64,000 nucleotides of DNA from Curvibacter gracilis ATCC BAA-807 (GCF_000518645.1 NZ_JADZ01000018.1:96862-160861); one strand, 5' to 3'. Shown: positions 40,372 through 50,188, counted from the stretch's first letter. Notes: generated from the letters alone by a model not told the origin. Numbers and translations are program-made.

Positions 40372-41214
40372 TCAGGGCTTGACGAACTTCAGCAGGAAGC
40401 CGTCAGTGCGTTGCCCGTCAGCGGCCGATTTCTGGTCACGGGGGTCGGCCGGGTTGCGGTAGATCTCGCTGGCAGACACGAAACGGAAGCCCGCCGCCTC
40501 GACCTCCTGGCGAACCAGGGCTTCCTCAACGCGGTGCAGGGTGTTCGACTCGGTGATGCCCGTGCCAGCACGCCCCGCGTGATCGGCAATCACATAGATG
40601 CCGCCCGACTTCAGCCCGGCAAAGATAGCCTGGTTCATGCCTGCGCGGTCCACGCCCCAGTGCCCCAGGTCGTGGTAATTGAACATGAAGGTCACCAGAT
40701 CCAGCCCCTTGCGGGTGGCCGCATCGGGAACCGGGGATTCAAAAGGCAGCACCACGGGCTCCAGCGTGCCCAGTTGGGACTGGCGAGCTCGCTGCAGCAA
40801 GGCAGCAAAAGAGCGCGTACGGGCCGGTTCTGGCCCGGCCCTGAAGCCAACCGTGTCGGTCTGTGAAGCAGCGTCCTTGGCATTTGCAGGTGGCTCCGCA
40901 CTTTGACCATAGACCCGCCCGGTGGCGCCGACGCTGCGCGCCAGCAACTCGCTGGTGTAGCCGCCCCCGGCATTCAAATCCAGCACCTGCATGCCGGGAC
41001 GCACACCGATGAATGCCAGCAGTTTTTCAGGTTGACGCACCGCGTCCAGTTGCCGGTCTGCGGCCGAGCGATCCGGGCTGGCAACAATGGCCGCGATCGA
41101 GTTGGTGTTCAAGGCGCCGGGCACGCCATTGGCAGCAGGGCCGGCACAGGCGGCCAAAGTCAGAACGAGAGAAGCCCCCACGGCACGAGCGATCAAGGTT
41201 CGGGTCAGTTTCAT
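40372..41214 (-). CDS. Lipoprotein-like methyltransferase-fold protein of unknown role
   Basis: 280 residues from ATG 41214. Residues 1-24 look like a lipoprotein signal (GASLVLTLAACAGPA), then a SAM-binding fold: PEKLLAFIGVRPGMQVLDLNAGGGYTSELLARSVG and a late strand LKSGGIYVIADHAGRAG. Exported class I methyltransferase-like proteins of this kind occur widely in proteobacteria, but a periplasm lacks SAM, so enzymatic activity is doubtful and function is unknown. A longer in-frame start at 41265 is less likely because it hides the signal peptide. Confidence 0.8.
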   Translation of the reverse strand: MKLTRTLIARAVGASLVLTLAACAGPAANGVPGALNTNSIAAIVASPDRSAADRQLDAVRQPEKLLAFIGVRPGMQVLDLNAGGGYTSELLARSVGATGRVYGQSAEPPANAKDAASQTDTVGFRAGPEPARTRSFAALLQRARQSQLGTLEPVVLPFESPVPDAATRKGLDLVTFMFNYHDLGHWGVDRAGMNQAIFAGLKSGGIYVIADHAGRAGTGITESNTLHRVEEALVRQEVEAAGFRFVSASEIYRNPADPRDQKSAADGQRTDGFLLKFVKP

Positions 41215-41272
41215 GACGATTCTCAGTTGGGTCGACAAAAAAAACGGGCAGATACCCGGAATCAAAAAAAGT

Positions 41273-42010
41273 TCACCACCACGGCGTGGCCTGCCACAAG
41301 GCCACCAGCAGAGGCATCAGCACCGCTGTAGCCACCCCGTTGAGCCCCATGGCCAGCGCGGAAAACGCCCCGGCCGTTTCATGCACTTGCAAGGCCCGGG
41401 CGGTGCCGATGGCGTGGGCCGAGATGCCCACGGCAAACCCTCTCACCGCAGGGTCGTGAACCCCGATCCAGTTCAGCAGCGGACGGGCCATGATGGCGCC
41501 ACTGATACCGGTTACCGCCACGGCAACCGCCGCCAGCGAGGGCAAGCCGCCCCATCGTTCGGCCAGCGCCATGGCGATCGGCATGGTGGCCGATTTTGGC
41601 ATCAATGAGAGCAAGGTTTCGGTCGAGCCCCCCAGCGCCCAGGCAATCACCACAGCCGACACCATCGCCGTGACCGACCCCGCCAGCAGCGCCACCAGTA
41701 CCGGTCGCCAGATGCGCTTGAGTCGCTCGAACTGACCGAACAAGGGAACGGCCAGCGCCACCGTGGCCGGGCCGATCAGAAAATGGACGAACTTGGCCCC
41801 TTCAAAATAAGTGGGATAAGGTGTGCCGGTGACCCACAACACGGCGATCACCAGGCTCACCGAGGTGAGCACCGGTATTAGCCAGGGCTTGTGTCCGGAG
41901 TGCCGGTAAAGCGCCACCGCACCCAGGTAGGCCAACAAAGTGAGCGCCAGCCACAACAAGGGCGAGCGGCCCAGAAAGACCCAGATCTCGAACAGGCCAC
42001 CGGGGTTCAT
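41273..42010 (-). CDS. LrgB/CidB-family membrane protein
   Basis: 245 residues with about seven helices. Recognised by FGQFERLKRIWRPVLVALLAGSVTAMVSAVVIAWALGGSTETLLSLMPKSATMPIAMALAERWGG, and MARPLLNWIGVHDPAVRGFAVGISAHAIGTARA. The LrgAB/CidAB systems modulate murein hydrolases and, in some bacteria, pyruvate or glycolate export. The start overlaps the LrgA-type stop by four bases. Confidence 0.92.
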   Translation of the reverse strand: MNPGGLFEIWVFLGRSPLLWLALTLLAYLGAVALYRHSGHKPWLIPVLTSVSLVIAVLWVTGTPYPTYFEGAKFVHFLIGPATVALAVPLFGQFERLKRIWRPVLVALLAGSVTAMVSAVVIAWALGGSTETLLSLMPKSATMPIAMALAERWGGLPSLAAVAVAVTGISGAIMARPLLNWIGVHDPAVRGFAVGISAHAIGTARALQVHETAGAFSALAMGLNGVATAVLMPLLVALWQATPWW

Positions 42011-42384
42011 GCAGCCTCCTCAGGGACGTCATCCGTCAGAGGCTGACCGCTGCGCCGCAACATCCAGCGCAAGGTCAACGCCGTCACCACCAAGGTCACC
42101 GCCGCCCCGCCAATGCCTGCCGCCAGAAACGGCAGCCACTCGTGGGCGACGCGGCCAAAGTGCATCATCACGCCGGCCACCGCCGGGATGAACAGCAGCA
42201 TCAGGTGTTGCAACAGCCCCCCTGAGGCCTGGCGCAGCCCCTCGGGCACGGCGCCCCGCCGCACCAGCCAACCGGCCAGGATCAGCATGCCCAGCAAGGG
42301 CCCGGGCAAGGGCAGGTGCAACCAGAACACCAGGCCTTCGCCCAGCAGCTGCATCAGAAACAAAAGCGTCAGTCCTTGAATCAT
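42007..42384 (-). CDS. LrgA/CidA-family holin-like membrane protein
   Basis: 125 residues, four helices: LTLLFLMQLLGEGLVFWLHLPLPGPLLGMLILAGWL with the conserved GEGLV and LPGPLLGM motifs, then LMLLFIPAVAGVMMHFGRV. LrgA and LrgB act together; here they are translationally coupled (ATGA-type overlap). Confidence 0.9.
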   Translation of the reverse strand: MIQGLTLLFLMQLLGEGLVFWLHLPLPGPLLGMLILAGWLVRRGAVPEGLRQASGGLLQHLMLLFIPAVAGVMMHFGRVAHEWLPFLAAGIGGAAVTLVVTALTLRWMLRRSGQPLTDDVPEEAA

Positions 42385-42472
42385 GGTGGGGTGCCTCCTG
42401 TGGGCTCAAGCTGGGGGCCGCCATTGTCACGCAAGGCCGCTTTGGGTGCAGGCGCGGGCGCTGCGCCCACCC

Positions 42473-43453
42473 TCACCACCGGGGCAAGGCGCCCAGGCGC
42501 AGTTGCTGACGGCGTTCTGCGTGGTCAGGCACCACGGCGGCCACCGTGTCCCAGAAGCGCGGGCTGTGGTCCATCACGCGCAGGTGGGCCAGCTCATGCA
42601 CCACCACATAGTCGATCACGGGCAGGCTGAAATGGATCAGGCGCCAGTTGAGGCGGATGCTGCCGTCAATGCGGGCACTGCCCCAGCGGGTGCTGGCATT
42701 GCTCAGGGCCAACTTCTTCCACTGCACGCCCAGTTGGGGTGCGTAGTGGTCGAGCCGCTGGGCGAACAAGGCCTTGGCCTCGCGCATCAGGCAGGCCTGG
42801 ACGGCATCCTTGATCTGGCTGGCCTCGGCCTGCGGCGGCAGGCCCAGGCTCAGCAGGTGGCGCACGCCCTGCTCGGCCGCCGCCTCAGGGGGCAGGCTGT
42901 GCAGCAGCCCGCCGGCCAGTGCGCCCGGCTGCAGGCGCACGCGCAGGGGCTCACCCAGAAAAGGCAGCTCGGCCCCGTCGGCCCAGGCCACGCTGGCCTC
43001 GGCCTGGCGGGTCTGGCGCTCGCGGGCCTCGTCGAGCTTGCGCACGATCCAGGCGCTCTTGGTGCGCAGTGCGGCATCCACCTCGGCCTGAGGCACCCAG
43101 CGCGGCGCCCGCACCACCAGCCCCTCGGGCCCGACGACAAAACCAATGCTGCGCCGGCGCGCCCGCTCGAAGCGGTAGGCCACCCAGGTGCCTTGCAACT
43201 GCAGCTCGCGGTTGGCCTGGGGGTGGCGAAAGCTCATGGGGGCGATCACCTCGGTCAGCGGTGCGGCGGGCGGGCCGGCAGGGCTGGGGGTGGGCGCTTT
43301 CGGGCGTGGCGGCTCGAACAACTGCGGGTCGGGCGTTGGCGCCGCCTTGGGTCGGCGCGGCGGGGCGGCCCGACGCTTGACCGGCCCAGAGGGCGCTGCC
43401 GGCGTCGGGTCACGCTCGAACAGATCGAGTGTGAACTGCAGCAGTCGGTTCAT
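42473..43453 (-). CDS. YgjP/WLM-like zinc metallopeptidase (DUF45)
   Basis: 326 residues from ATG 43453. Residues 1-75 are a Pro/Ala-rich tail. The domain from about 80 has the family's RRSIGFVVGPEGLVVRAPRWV, and the metal site VVVHELAHLRVMDHSPRFWDTVAAVVPDHAERRQQL with HELAH and a third His. YgjP-type proteins have the minigluzincin fold; the substrate is not known. The neighbouring acyltransferase start is only 20 bases away. Confidence 0.87.
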   Translation of the reverse strand: MNRLLQFTLDLFERDPTPAAPSGPVKRRAAPPRRPKAAPTPDPQLFEPPRPKAPTPSPAGPPAAPLTEVIAPMSFRHPQANRELQLQGTWVAYRFERARRRSIGFVVGPEGLVVRAPRWVPQAEVDAALRTKSAWIVRKLDEARERQTRQAEASVAWADGAELPFLGEPLRVRLQPGALAGGLLHSLPPEAAAEQGVRHLLSLGLPPQAEASQIKDAVQACLMREAKALFAQRLDHYAPQLGVQWKKLALSNASTRWGSARIDGSIRLNWRLIHFSLPVIDYVVVHELAHLRVMDHSPRFWDTVAAVVPDHAERRQQLRLGALPRW

Positions 43454-43473
43454 GGCCCCTGGCACGCGCGAGC

Positions 43474-44220
43474 TCAGCCCTGGGCAGGCGGATAGGCCTC
43501 GGGGTCGAGGCGACGCATCTCGGCCTCGATCCAGGCCTCCACCTCGCGCATCAGCTCGTCGGGCTGACGCCCGGCCGAGGGGATCGGCTTGCCGATCGAC
43601 ACATCCACCACGCCGGGGTGTTTGATGAAGGCCTTGCGCGGCCAGCATTTGGCCGAGGTGACGGCGATCGGGATCACCGGCGCACCGGTCTCGATGGCCA
43701 GGCGGGTACCGCCGCTCTTGTACTGGCCTTTCTGGCCGCGGGGCGTGCGCGTGCCCTCGGGGAACATGATGATCCAGATGCCCTGGGCCAGCAGGCGCTT
43801 GCCCTGCGCCACCACCTTGTTGAAGGCCTGGGCGCGCTGGCTGCGGTCGATGTGGATCATGTCGAGCCGGCCCATGGCCCAGCCAAAGAAAGGCACGTAC
43901 AGCAGCTCTTTCTTGAACACATAGGCCAGCGGGTGCGGCATCAGCGTGGGCATCAGAAAGGTCTCGAAGGTCGACTGGTGCTTGACCAGCAGAATGGCCG
44001 GGCTGGTCTCGCCCAGCGGCAGGTTCTCGCGCCCGCTCACCCGCACCTGAATGCCCAGCAGCACGCGCGCGCCCGACACGGCCCAGCCCAGCCAGCGCAC
44101 CGCCATCCACCACAGCGGGGTGCCACGGCGCCACAGCGAGGCCACGAGCATGATCAGGGCCCAGGGGATCACGGTGACCAGCATCCACAGGGTGTGCAGG
44201 ATGGAGCGCAGCAGGGACAT
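43474..44220 (-). CDS. PlsC-like 1-acylglycerol-3-phosphate O-acyltransferase
   Basis: 248 residues. An N-terminal membrane helix (LHTLWMLVTVIPWALIMLVASLW), then the acyltransferase motifs: LLVKHQSTFETFL (His-x4-Glu), VAQGKRLLAQGIWIIMFPEGTRTPRGQK (FPEGTR), and TGAPVIPIAVTSAK. PlsC makes phosphatidate from lysophosphatidate in the inner membrane. The gene is downstream of gmhB with a 67-base gap. A second plsC elsewhere in the genome is likely. Confidence 0.92.
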   Translation of the reverse strand: MSLLRSILHTLWMLVTVIPWALIMLVASLWRRGTPLWWMAVRWLGWAVSGARVLLGIQVRVSGRENLPLGETSPAILLVKHQSTFETFLMPTLMPHPLAYVFKKELLYVPFFGWAMGRLDMIHIDRSQRAQAFNKVVAQGKRLLAQGIWIIMFPEGTRTPRGQKGQYKSGGTRLAIETGAPVIPIAVTSAKCWPRKAFIKHPGVVDVSIGKPIPSAGRQPDELMREVEAWIEAEMRRLDPEAYPPAQG

Positions 44221-44287
44221 GGGTGGGGTCTTCTCGAAAATGAAGGACGATGGATCTCGGTGAAGGCGCCAGAGACAGCGCCCCCAC

Positions 44288-44860
44288 TCAGGCCGCGGCG
44301 CGCTGGCGCTCGGCGTCGCGTGCGATCAGGTGGTCGGCAAAGGCGCCCACGTCGGCATGCACACGGGTGCCCGGCGGAAAGGTGTCGGGCAAGGGCCGGT
44401 CGCGCCACTCGGCGCCCAGGCCGGTGAGCACCAGGTGCGGCTCGCAGCCGGCGGCATGCCCGGCCTGCAGGTCACGCAGGCTGTCACCCGCCATGGGCAC
44501 GCCCTGCAGGCTGATGCCGTAGCGCTCGGCAATCTGCTCGAACAAGCCGGGTGAAGGCATGCGGCAACGGCATTCCTCATCGGGGGCGTGCGGGCAGAAG
44601 AACACTGCCTCGACACGCCCGCCTGCGGCGGCCAGCAGCTTGTGCATCTTGGCGTGCATGGCATTGACCTGGGCCATGTCGAACAGGCCGCGCCCCAGGC
44701 CCGCCTGGTTGGACACCACCACCACCTGGAAGCCAGCGTGGTTGAGGCGCGCAATCGCCTCCAGCACGCCGGGCAGGGGCAGCCACTCCTCAGGGCTTTT
44801 CACGAAGTCGTCGCTGCTTTCGTTGATGGTGCCATCGCGGTCGAGAATGACGAGTTTCAT
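44288..44860 (-). CDS. gmhB: D-glycero-beta-D-manno-heptose 1,7-bisphosphate 7-phosphatase
   Basis: 190 residues from ATG 44860. HAD phosphatase with LVILDRDGTINESSDDFVKSPEEWLPLPG (nucleophile Asp in DRDGT), VVVVSNQAGLGRG, the zinc-binding set in FFCPHAPDEECRCRMPSPGL, and AGDSLRDLQAGHAAGCEPHLVLTGLG. It removes the 7-phosphate in ADP-heptose synthesis for LPS core. It follows glyS by about 30 bases. Confidence 0.93.
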   Translation of the reverse strand: MKLVILDRDGTINESSDDFVKSPEEWLPLPGVLEAIARLNHAGFQVVVVSNQAGLGRGLFDMAQVNAMHAKMHKLLAAAGGRVEAVFFCPHAPDEECRCRMPSPGLFEQIAERYGISLQGVPMAGDSLRDLQAGHAAGCEPHLVLTGLGAEWRDRPLPDTFPPGTRVHADVGAFADHLIARDAERQRAAA

Positions 44861-44890
44861 GGGAAGCATCCTGTGGAGGGGCGTTGGGGC

Positions 44891-47011
44891 TCAGCTGGCC
44901 AGTCGGGACAGATCGGCCACGCGGTTCATGGCGTCGTGCAGGGTCTTGAGCAGGCCCAGGCGGTTCAGGCGCAGGTCCAGCTCTTCGGCGTTCACCATCA
45001 CGCCTTCGAAGAAGGCATCGACCGGAGCGCGCAGGGCCGCCAGGGTCTGCAGCGAAGCGGTGTAATCGCCGGCATCGAACTGGGCCTTGGCCTGCGGTGC
45101 CGTGGCTTGCAGGGCGGCAAACAGGGCCTGCTCTGCGGCTTCCTTGAGCAGCACCGGGCTGACGTGGGCATCCACCTCGCCGGCCTTCTTGAGGATGTTG
45201 CTGACGCGCTTGTTGGCTGCGGCCAGGGCTGCCGCCTCGGGCAGCTTGGCAAAGGCACGCACCGCCTCCAGGCGCTGGGCCACGTCGGACAGGCGTTCGG
45301 GGCGCAGTGCCAGCACGGCATCCACCTCCTGGGCGCTGAAACCTTGCTCGCGCAGGCTGCCGGCCAGGCGGTCGTAGATGAAATCGGCCAGGGCGGCGCT
45401 GGCGTCGCTGATCTTGTCGCCAAAGGCGGGCACGGCGCTTTGCAGCAGGGTCCCCAGGGCCAGCGGCAGCTGGTTCTCGATCAGCAGGCGCACCACGCCC
45501 AAGGCGTGACGGCGCAGCGCAAACGGGTCTTTGTCGCCGGTGGGCAGGTTGCCGATGCCGAACATGCCGGTCAGGGTTTCCAGCTTGTCGGCCAGGGCCA
45601 CCACCACGCCCACGGTGCCGCGCGGCAGGGTGTCGCCGGCAAAGCGGGGCTTGTAATGGTCTTCGATGGCGTCGGCCACAGCCTCGGGCAGACCGTCGTT
45701 GAGGGCGTAGTAACGGCCCATGGTGCCCTGCAGCTCAGGGAACTCGCCCACCATGTCGGTCACCAGATCGGTCTTGGCCAGTTGCGCGGCCAGATCGGCC
45801 TGCGCCACCAGGGTGGCGTCGCCCAATTGGGCAGCGATCGCCTGGGCAATGGCGCGCACGCGCTCGACACGCTCGCCCTGGGTGCCCAGCTTGTTGTGGT
45901 AGACCACCTTGCCCAGGCCTTCGACGCGCGAGGCCAGGGTTTTCTTGCGGTCCTGGTCGAAGAAGAACTTGGCGTCGGCCAGGCGCGGGCGCACCACGCG
46001 CTCGTTGCCGCCGATCACCGCGCTGGCATCCGCCGGGCTGATGTTGCTGACCACCAGGAACTGGTGCGTCAGCTTGCCGGCGGCGTCCAGCAGCGGGAAG
46101 TACTTCTGATTGGCCTTCATGGTCAGGATCAGGCACTCCTGCGGCACGCCCAGGAACTGGGTCTCGAAGGCGCAGATCAGCACGTTGGGGCGCTCGACCA
46201 GGGCGGTGACTTCGTCAAGCAAAGCGTCGTCTTCAATGGGACGCACGCCATTGCCCACCTGGGCCGCGGCGGCGGCCAGCTGCCGCACGATCTCGGCGCG
46301 GCGCTCGGCAAAGCTGGCGATCACGGCGCCATCGTGGCGCAGGGTCTCGGCGTAGGCGTCGGCATGTTCGATGGTGACCACCGGCTTGGCGGCCTCGAAA
46401 CGGTGGCCCAGGGTGGTGTTGCCCGACTTCAGGCCCAGCACCTTGAGCGGCACCACACTGCTGCCATGCAGGGCGACCACGCCATGTGCCGGGCGCACGA
46501 AGTGCACGCTGCTCCAGCCCGGCAGCTCGCAATCGGTTTCGAGCTGGTAGGTCATGACCTTGGGGATCGGCAGCTTGGCCAGCGACTCTTCCAGGGCTTT
46601 TTGCAGGCCGACGTCGAGCGTGGCGCCATTGACCACGCTGTCATAGAACAAGGCCTCGGCCTTGCCGTCAGGCGCGCGCTTGAGGCCGGCCACGGCAGAC
46701 GCATCGGCGCCCAGGGCCGCCAGCTTCTTGAGCAGGGCCGGCGTGGCGTTGCCCGCAGCGTCCAGGCCCACGCTGACCGGCATCAGCTTTTGCTGCACCG
46801 CGCGGTCGGCCGCCTTGGCCGCCACGTGGGTGATGTGCGCCGCCAGGCGACGCGGCGAGGCGAAGGCGGTGGTCACGCTGTCGGCAGCGGCCAGGCCCTG
46901 GGCCTTGAGTTGCTCGGCCAGCACGCCGGCAAAGGCCTCGCCCAGCTTCTTGAGTGCCTTCGGGGGCAGCTCTTCGACAAACAGTTCAACCAGAAGATTT
47001 TGTTGGCTCAT
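44891..47011 (-). CDS. glyS: Glycine-tRNA ligase beta subunit
   Basis: 706 residues. Starts LLVELFVEELPPKALKKLGEAFA, the typical beginning of GlyS. Further marks are LPIPKVMTYQLETDCELPGWSSVHFVRPAHGVVALHGS, IVRQLAAAAAQVGNGV and the C-terminal anticodon-binding-like region AFFEGVMVNAEELDLRLNRLGLLKTLHDAMNRVADLSRL. It partners GlyQ in the alpha2beta2 enzyme and holds the HD-like and tRNA-binding domains. It lies 18 bases after glyQ. Confidence 0.97.
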   Translation of the reverse strand: MSQQNLLVELFVEELPPKALKKLGEAFAGVLAEQLKAQGLAAADSVTTAFASPRRLAAHITHVAAKAADRAVQQKLMPVSVGLDAAGNATPALLKKLAALGADASAVAGLKRAPDGKAEALFYDSVVNGATLDVGLQKALEESLAKLPIPKVMTYQLETDCELPGWSSVHFVRPAHGVVALHGSSVVPLKVLGLKSGNTTLGHRFEAAKPVVTIEHADAYAETLRHDGAVIASFAERRAEIVRQLAAAAAQVGNGVRPIEDDALLDEVTALVERPNVLICAFETQFLGVPQECLILTMKANQKYFPLLDAAGKLTHQFLVVSNISPADASAVIGGNERVVRPRLADAKFFFDQDRKKTLASRVEGLGKVVYHNKLGTQGERVERVRAIAQAIAAQLGDATLVAQADLAAQLAKTDLVTDMVGEFPELQGTMGRYYALNDGLPEAVADAIEDHYKPRFAGDTLPRGTVGVVVALADKLETLTGMFGIGNLPTGDKDPFALRRHALGVVRLLIENQLPLALGTLLQSAVPAFGDKISDASAALADFIYDRLAGSLREQGFSAQEVDAVLALRPERLSDVAQRLEAVRAFAKLPEAAALAAANKRVSNILKKAGEVDAHVSPVLLKEAAEQALFAALQATAPQAKAQFDAGDYTASLQTLAALRAPVDAFFEGVMVNAEELDLRLNRLGLLKTLHDAMNRVADLSRLAS

Positions 47012-47029
47012 GATGTCTTGTTCTCCCGC

Positions 47030-47935
47030 TCAGGCGGCCTTCTTGGCAATCTGTTCAACCCACTCGCGCGGGGCCATGGGGAAACCCAGGCGCTCGCGGC
47101 TCTCGTAATAGGCCTGGGCCACGGCGCGGGCCAGGTTGCGGATGCGGCCGATGTAGGCGGCCCGCTCGGTGACCGAGATCGCGCCCCGGGCATCCAGCAG
47201 GTTGAAGGTGTGGGCGGCTTTGAGCACCTGCTCGTAGGCCGGCAGGGCCAGTTGCTGCTCCATCAGGTACTTGGCCTGCTTTTCGTGGGCCCCGAAGGCG
47301 GTGAACAGGAACTCGGCATCGCTGTGCTCGAAGTTGTAGGTGGACTGCTCCACCTCGTTCTGGTGGTACACGTCGCCGTAGCTCAGGGTGTCGGTCCACT
47401 TGAGGTTGTAGACGTTGTCCACACCCTGCAGGTACATGGCCAGGCGCTCCAGGCCGTAGGTGATCTCGCCGGTGATGGGCTTGCAATCAATGCCGCCCAC
47501 CTGCTGGAAATAGGTGAACTGGGTCACCTCCATGCCATTGAGCCAGACCTCCCAGCCCAGGCCCCAGGCGCCCAGCGTGGGGTTTTCCCAATCGTCTTCG
47601 ACGAAGCGGATGTCGTTCTTCTTGAGATCGAAACCCAGTGCCTCCAGGCTGCCCAGGTACAGCTCCAGGATGTTGCTGGGGGCGGGCTTGAGCACCACCT
47701 GGTATTGGTAGTAGTGCTGCAGGCGGTTCGGGTTCTCGCCATAGCGGCCATCCTTGGGGCGGCGGCTGGGCTGCACATAGGCGGCCTTCCAGGGCTCGGG
47801 GCCCAGGGCGCGCAGGAAGGTGGCGGTGTGCGAGGTGCCTGCGCCCACTTCCATGTCGTAGGGCTGCAACAGCGCGCAGCCCTGGGCGTCCCAGTAGGAC
47901 TGCAGCTTCAGAATGATTTGCTGAAAGGTCAACAT
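47030..47935 (-). CDS. glyQ: Glycine-tRNA ligase alpha subunit
   Basis: 301 residues, the standard length. [82 protein letters not shown] is nearly invariant in bacterial GlyQ; the catalytic class II motifs are in this block and in [21 protein letters not shown]. It charges glycine to tRNA with glyS. The 298-base stretch 47936-48233 upstream must hold its promoter and that of the divergent protease. Confidence 0.97.
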   Translation of the reverse strand: MLTFQQIILKLQSYWDAQGCALLQPYDMEVGAGTSHTATFLRALGPEPWKAAYVQPSRRPKDGRYGENPNRLQHYYQYQVVLKPAPSNILELYLGSLEALGFDLKKNDIRFVEDDWENPTLGAWGLGWEVWLNGMEVTQFTYFQQVGGIDCKPITGEITYGLERLAMYLQGVDNVYNLKWTDTLSYGDVYHQNEVEQSTYNFEHSDAEFLFTAFGAHEKQAKYLMEQQLALPAYEQVLKAAHTFNLLDARGAISVTERAAYIGRIRNLARAVAQAYYESRERLGFPMAPREWVEQIAKKAA

Positions 47936-48218
47936 GACGTTGGGCCCCGGTGGGCCGGGGTCTGGGCAAAAGAGGTGGATGGGGCCGGCGTGGCTGCTTT
48001 TTGAAGCAGGCTCTTGCGCAGCAAACCCGTGATTTTACGGCCCGGCGGACCTGGATGCCCGGGGCCCTCATGAGGCAGGCCCATACATCCCGCCACAGGA
48101 CGGGCCATCCTTTGTAAACGGGACACAAATTGACGCAAAGCCCATGCAAAATACCGGCGCAGAAGACAGCAGAGCCGACACATGCGCGCCCTGGGGGCCT
48201 CGGACACCTCACCAACCC
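47936..48218. other. Intergenic region between glyQ and a secreted protease
   Basis: 283 bases of non-coding DNA between divergent genes. I see no convincing hairpin with T-run, riboswitch or repeat, nor a tRNA. The divergence of the two genes means both promoters should be here, but no clear -35/-10 pair was found. Confidence 0.4.
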
Positions 48219-48233
48219 ATGGATTCCGACAAG

Positions 48234-50180
48234 ATGAAAGCAAACCTCGTTCGATGGGGCCTGGCCCTGGGCCTGACGGCCTTGCTGGGCGCCTGCGGTG
48301 GCGGCAATGGCAGCAGCACCGTGGCAGAACGCCAGTTGCCCACCTCCGCCTTGGGCACGCCGGTGGACAGTTTCACCCCCGCCACGGCCAAGTCTGCCGA
48401 GGTCAGCAACGACTACACACTGGGCACCGGCGACCCGGCCCCGAGCTACAAAGTGGCCCTGGGCAGCGCCGGCACCGAGGTGGCCAAGCTGCAAACTGCG
48501 GTCGACATCCGCAGCATCGGCCAGGCGCCGCAGATCGGCCTGGGCCGCAAGATTGCCGAACTGGATTCGGCCACCACCTTCGCCAGCCGCCTGCAATGGA
48601 CCCCAGGCAGCGACGGCAGCCAGCGCGCCGCCATCCGCTTTGTCTCCAGCGGCGCCGCCGGCACCCGGCTGGTGCTCGATGTGAGCCACATCGACGCGCG
48701 CACCAAGCTGCGCTTCTATGCCCAGGGTGCCAGCACCGCCACCGAAGTCACGGGCACCCAGGTGATCGACGCCCTGGCCGCCAATGAACTCAGCAAGGCG
48801 GGCGCCAGCGGCAACCACCTCTACTTCGCCCCCTACGTGGAAGGCGAAGACCTCACGATGCAGATCGAGCTGCCTGCAGGCGTGGCCACCTCCACGCTGC
48901 AAATCAACGTGCCGCAGCTGTCGCATCTGTTCCAGTCGCCCACGGCCGCCAAGCTCGCGCTCAAGATCAACAACTCGGGCAGTTGCGAGATCGATGTGGC
49001 CTGCAACAGCGACTGGAGCAGCACCGGCAACAGCGTGGCGCGGCTGCTGTTCTCCGACGCCAGCACCGGCAGCAGCTACCTGTGCACGGGCACCCTGCTG
49101 AACGACCGCGCCAGCAGCGCGACGCCCTACCTGCTCACCGCCAACCACTGCATCTCGACCCAGACCGTGGCCAGCACGCTGCAGACCTTCTGGTTCTACC
49201 GCGCCTCGGCCTGTGGCAGCGGCACCCTGTACAGCGCCAGCAAGACCGTGACCGGCGGCGCCGCCCTGCTCTACACCGACAACAGCAGCGACGCCACCTT
49301 CCTGCGCCTGAACAACAGCCCGCCCTCAGGCGTGACCTATTCGGGCTGGTCGCCCAGCCTGCCCGCCACGGGCACCAGCGTCGGCGGTGTGCACCACCCC
49401 GCTGGCGACCTGCAAAAGGTCAGCTTGGGCAGCACCACCGGCTATGCCTCTTGCAGTCGGACCGCTGGCTCCGATACGTTCTCCTGCAGCTTCACCTCGG
49501 GCTCCAGCAGCAGCACTACCCACGTCCGCGTCGGCTGGAACAGCGGCGTGACCGAGGGCGGCAGCAGCGGCTCGGGCCTGTTCATCACCAGCGGCGGCTC
49601 GAAATACCTGGTGGGTCAGTTGTCTGGCGGCGGCTCCACCTGCTCCAATCCCACTGCCAATGACGTTTATGGTCGCTTCGATCTGGCCTACACCGCTGGG
49701 ATCTACAAATGGCTGGACAATGCCACGGCCACCCGGGTTCCGGTCTACCGTTTCTACAACGCAACCAGCCGCGTTCACTTCTTCACGGCCAGTACTTCTG
49801 ACCGCGACTACGTGATCAACAACATCCCCCAGTACGCTTACGAGGGAATTGCTTTCTACTCTTACGCAACTTCAGCCAACGGGCTGAGCCCTGTCTACCG
49901 CTACTACAACCCGACCAGCAATGGCCACTTTTACACGGCAAGCACTACGGATGTGAGCTACATCGCGGCCAACCTCACCCCCCCGTTCGTCGCCGAGGGG
50001 ATTGGCTGGTACTCGCAAACTGCGAGCGATGGCGTGAGCGCACCGGTGTACCGCTTCTACAACACGGCCACCAACGCTCACTTCTACACAATCAGCCCCA
50101 CTGACCGTGCTTTCATCAACGCAAACATGCCCACTTACCGCGATGAGGGTGTGGCCTTCTACAGTTGGGCCAGCCAGTGA
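48234..50180 (+). CDS. Secreted or lipid-anchored trypsin-like serine protease with three C-terminal DUF5648-type repeats
   Basis: 648 residues from ATG 48234 (another ATG at 48219). An N-terminal signal with a lipobox-like LTALLGAC is followed by a pro-domain of about 240 residues. The protease domain shows the S1 triad: His near 305 (LLTANHCI), Asp near 353 (SSDATFLRL) and Ser near 445 (GGSSGSGLF), the arrangement of lysyl endopeptidase-like enzymes, with several paired cysteines. From about residue 503 there are three 46-residue repeats, each with Y-R-F/Y-Y-N and HFxTxSxxD motifs, ending in FYSW. The repeats likely bind sugars or the cell surface (inference). It is a plausible T2SS substrate if the lipobox is not used. 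Confidence 0.88.
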   Translation: MKANLVRWGLALGLTALLGACGGGNGSSTVAERQLPTSALGTPVDSFTPATAKSAEVSNDYTLGTGDPAPSYKVALGSAGTEVAKLQTAVDIRSIGQAPQIGLGRKIAELDSATTFASRLQWTPGSDGSQRAAIRFVSSGAAGTRLVLDVSHIDARTKLRFYAQGASTATEVTGTQVIDALAANELSKAGASGNHLYFAPYVEGEDLTMQIELPAGVATSTLQINVPQLSHLFQSPTAAKLALKINNSGSCEIDVACNSDWSSTGNSVARLLFSDASTGSSYLCTGTLLNDRASSATPYLLTANHCISTQTVASTLQTFWFYRASACGSGTLYSASKTVTGGAALLYTDNSSDATFLRLNNSPPSGVTYSGWSPSLPATGTSVGGVHHPAGDLQKVSLGSTTGYASCSRTAGSDTFSCSFTSGSSSSTTHVRVGWNSGVTEGGSSGSGLFITSGGSKYLVGQLSGGGSTCSNPTANDVYGRFDLAYTAGIYKWLDNATATRVPVYRFYNATSRVHFFTASTSDRDYVINNIPQYAYEGIAFYSYATSANGLSPVYRYYNPTSNGHFYTASTTDVSYIAANLTPPFVAEGIGWYSQTASDGVSAPVYRFYNTATNAHFYTISPTDRAFINANMPTYRDEGVAFYSWASQ

Positions 50181-50188
50181 CAAAGAGC

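Noticed and set aside
44588..48004. Long open frame (1138 codons) on the plus strand opposite glyS and glyQ
   Set aside because: It is antisense to two near-invariant genes; its protein is His/Gln/Gly/Leu-rich with no domain, the usual product of reading high-GC coding DNA backwards.
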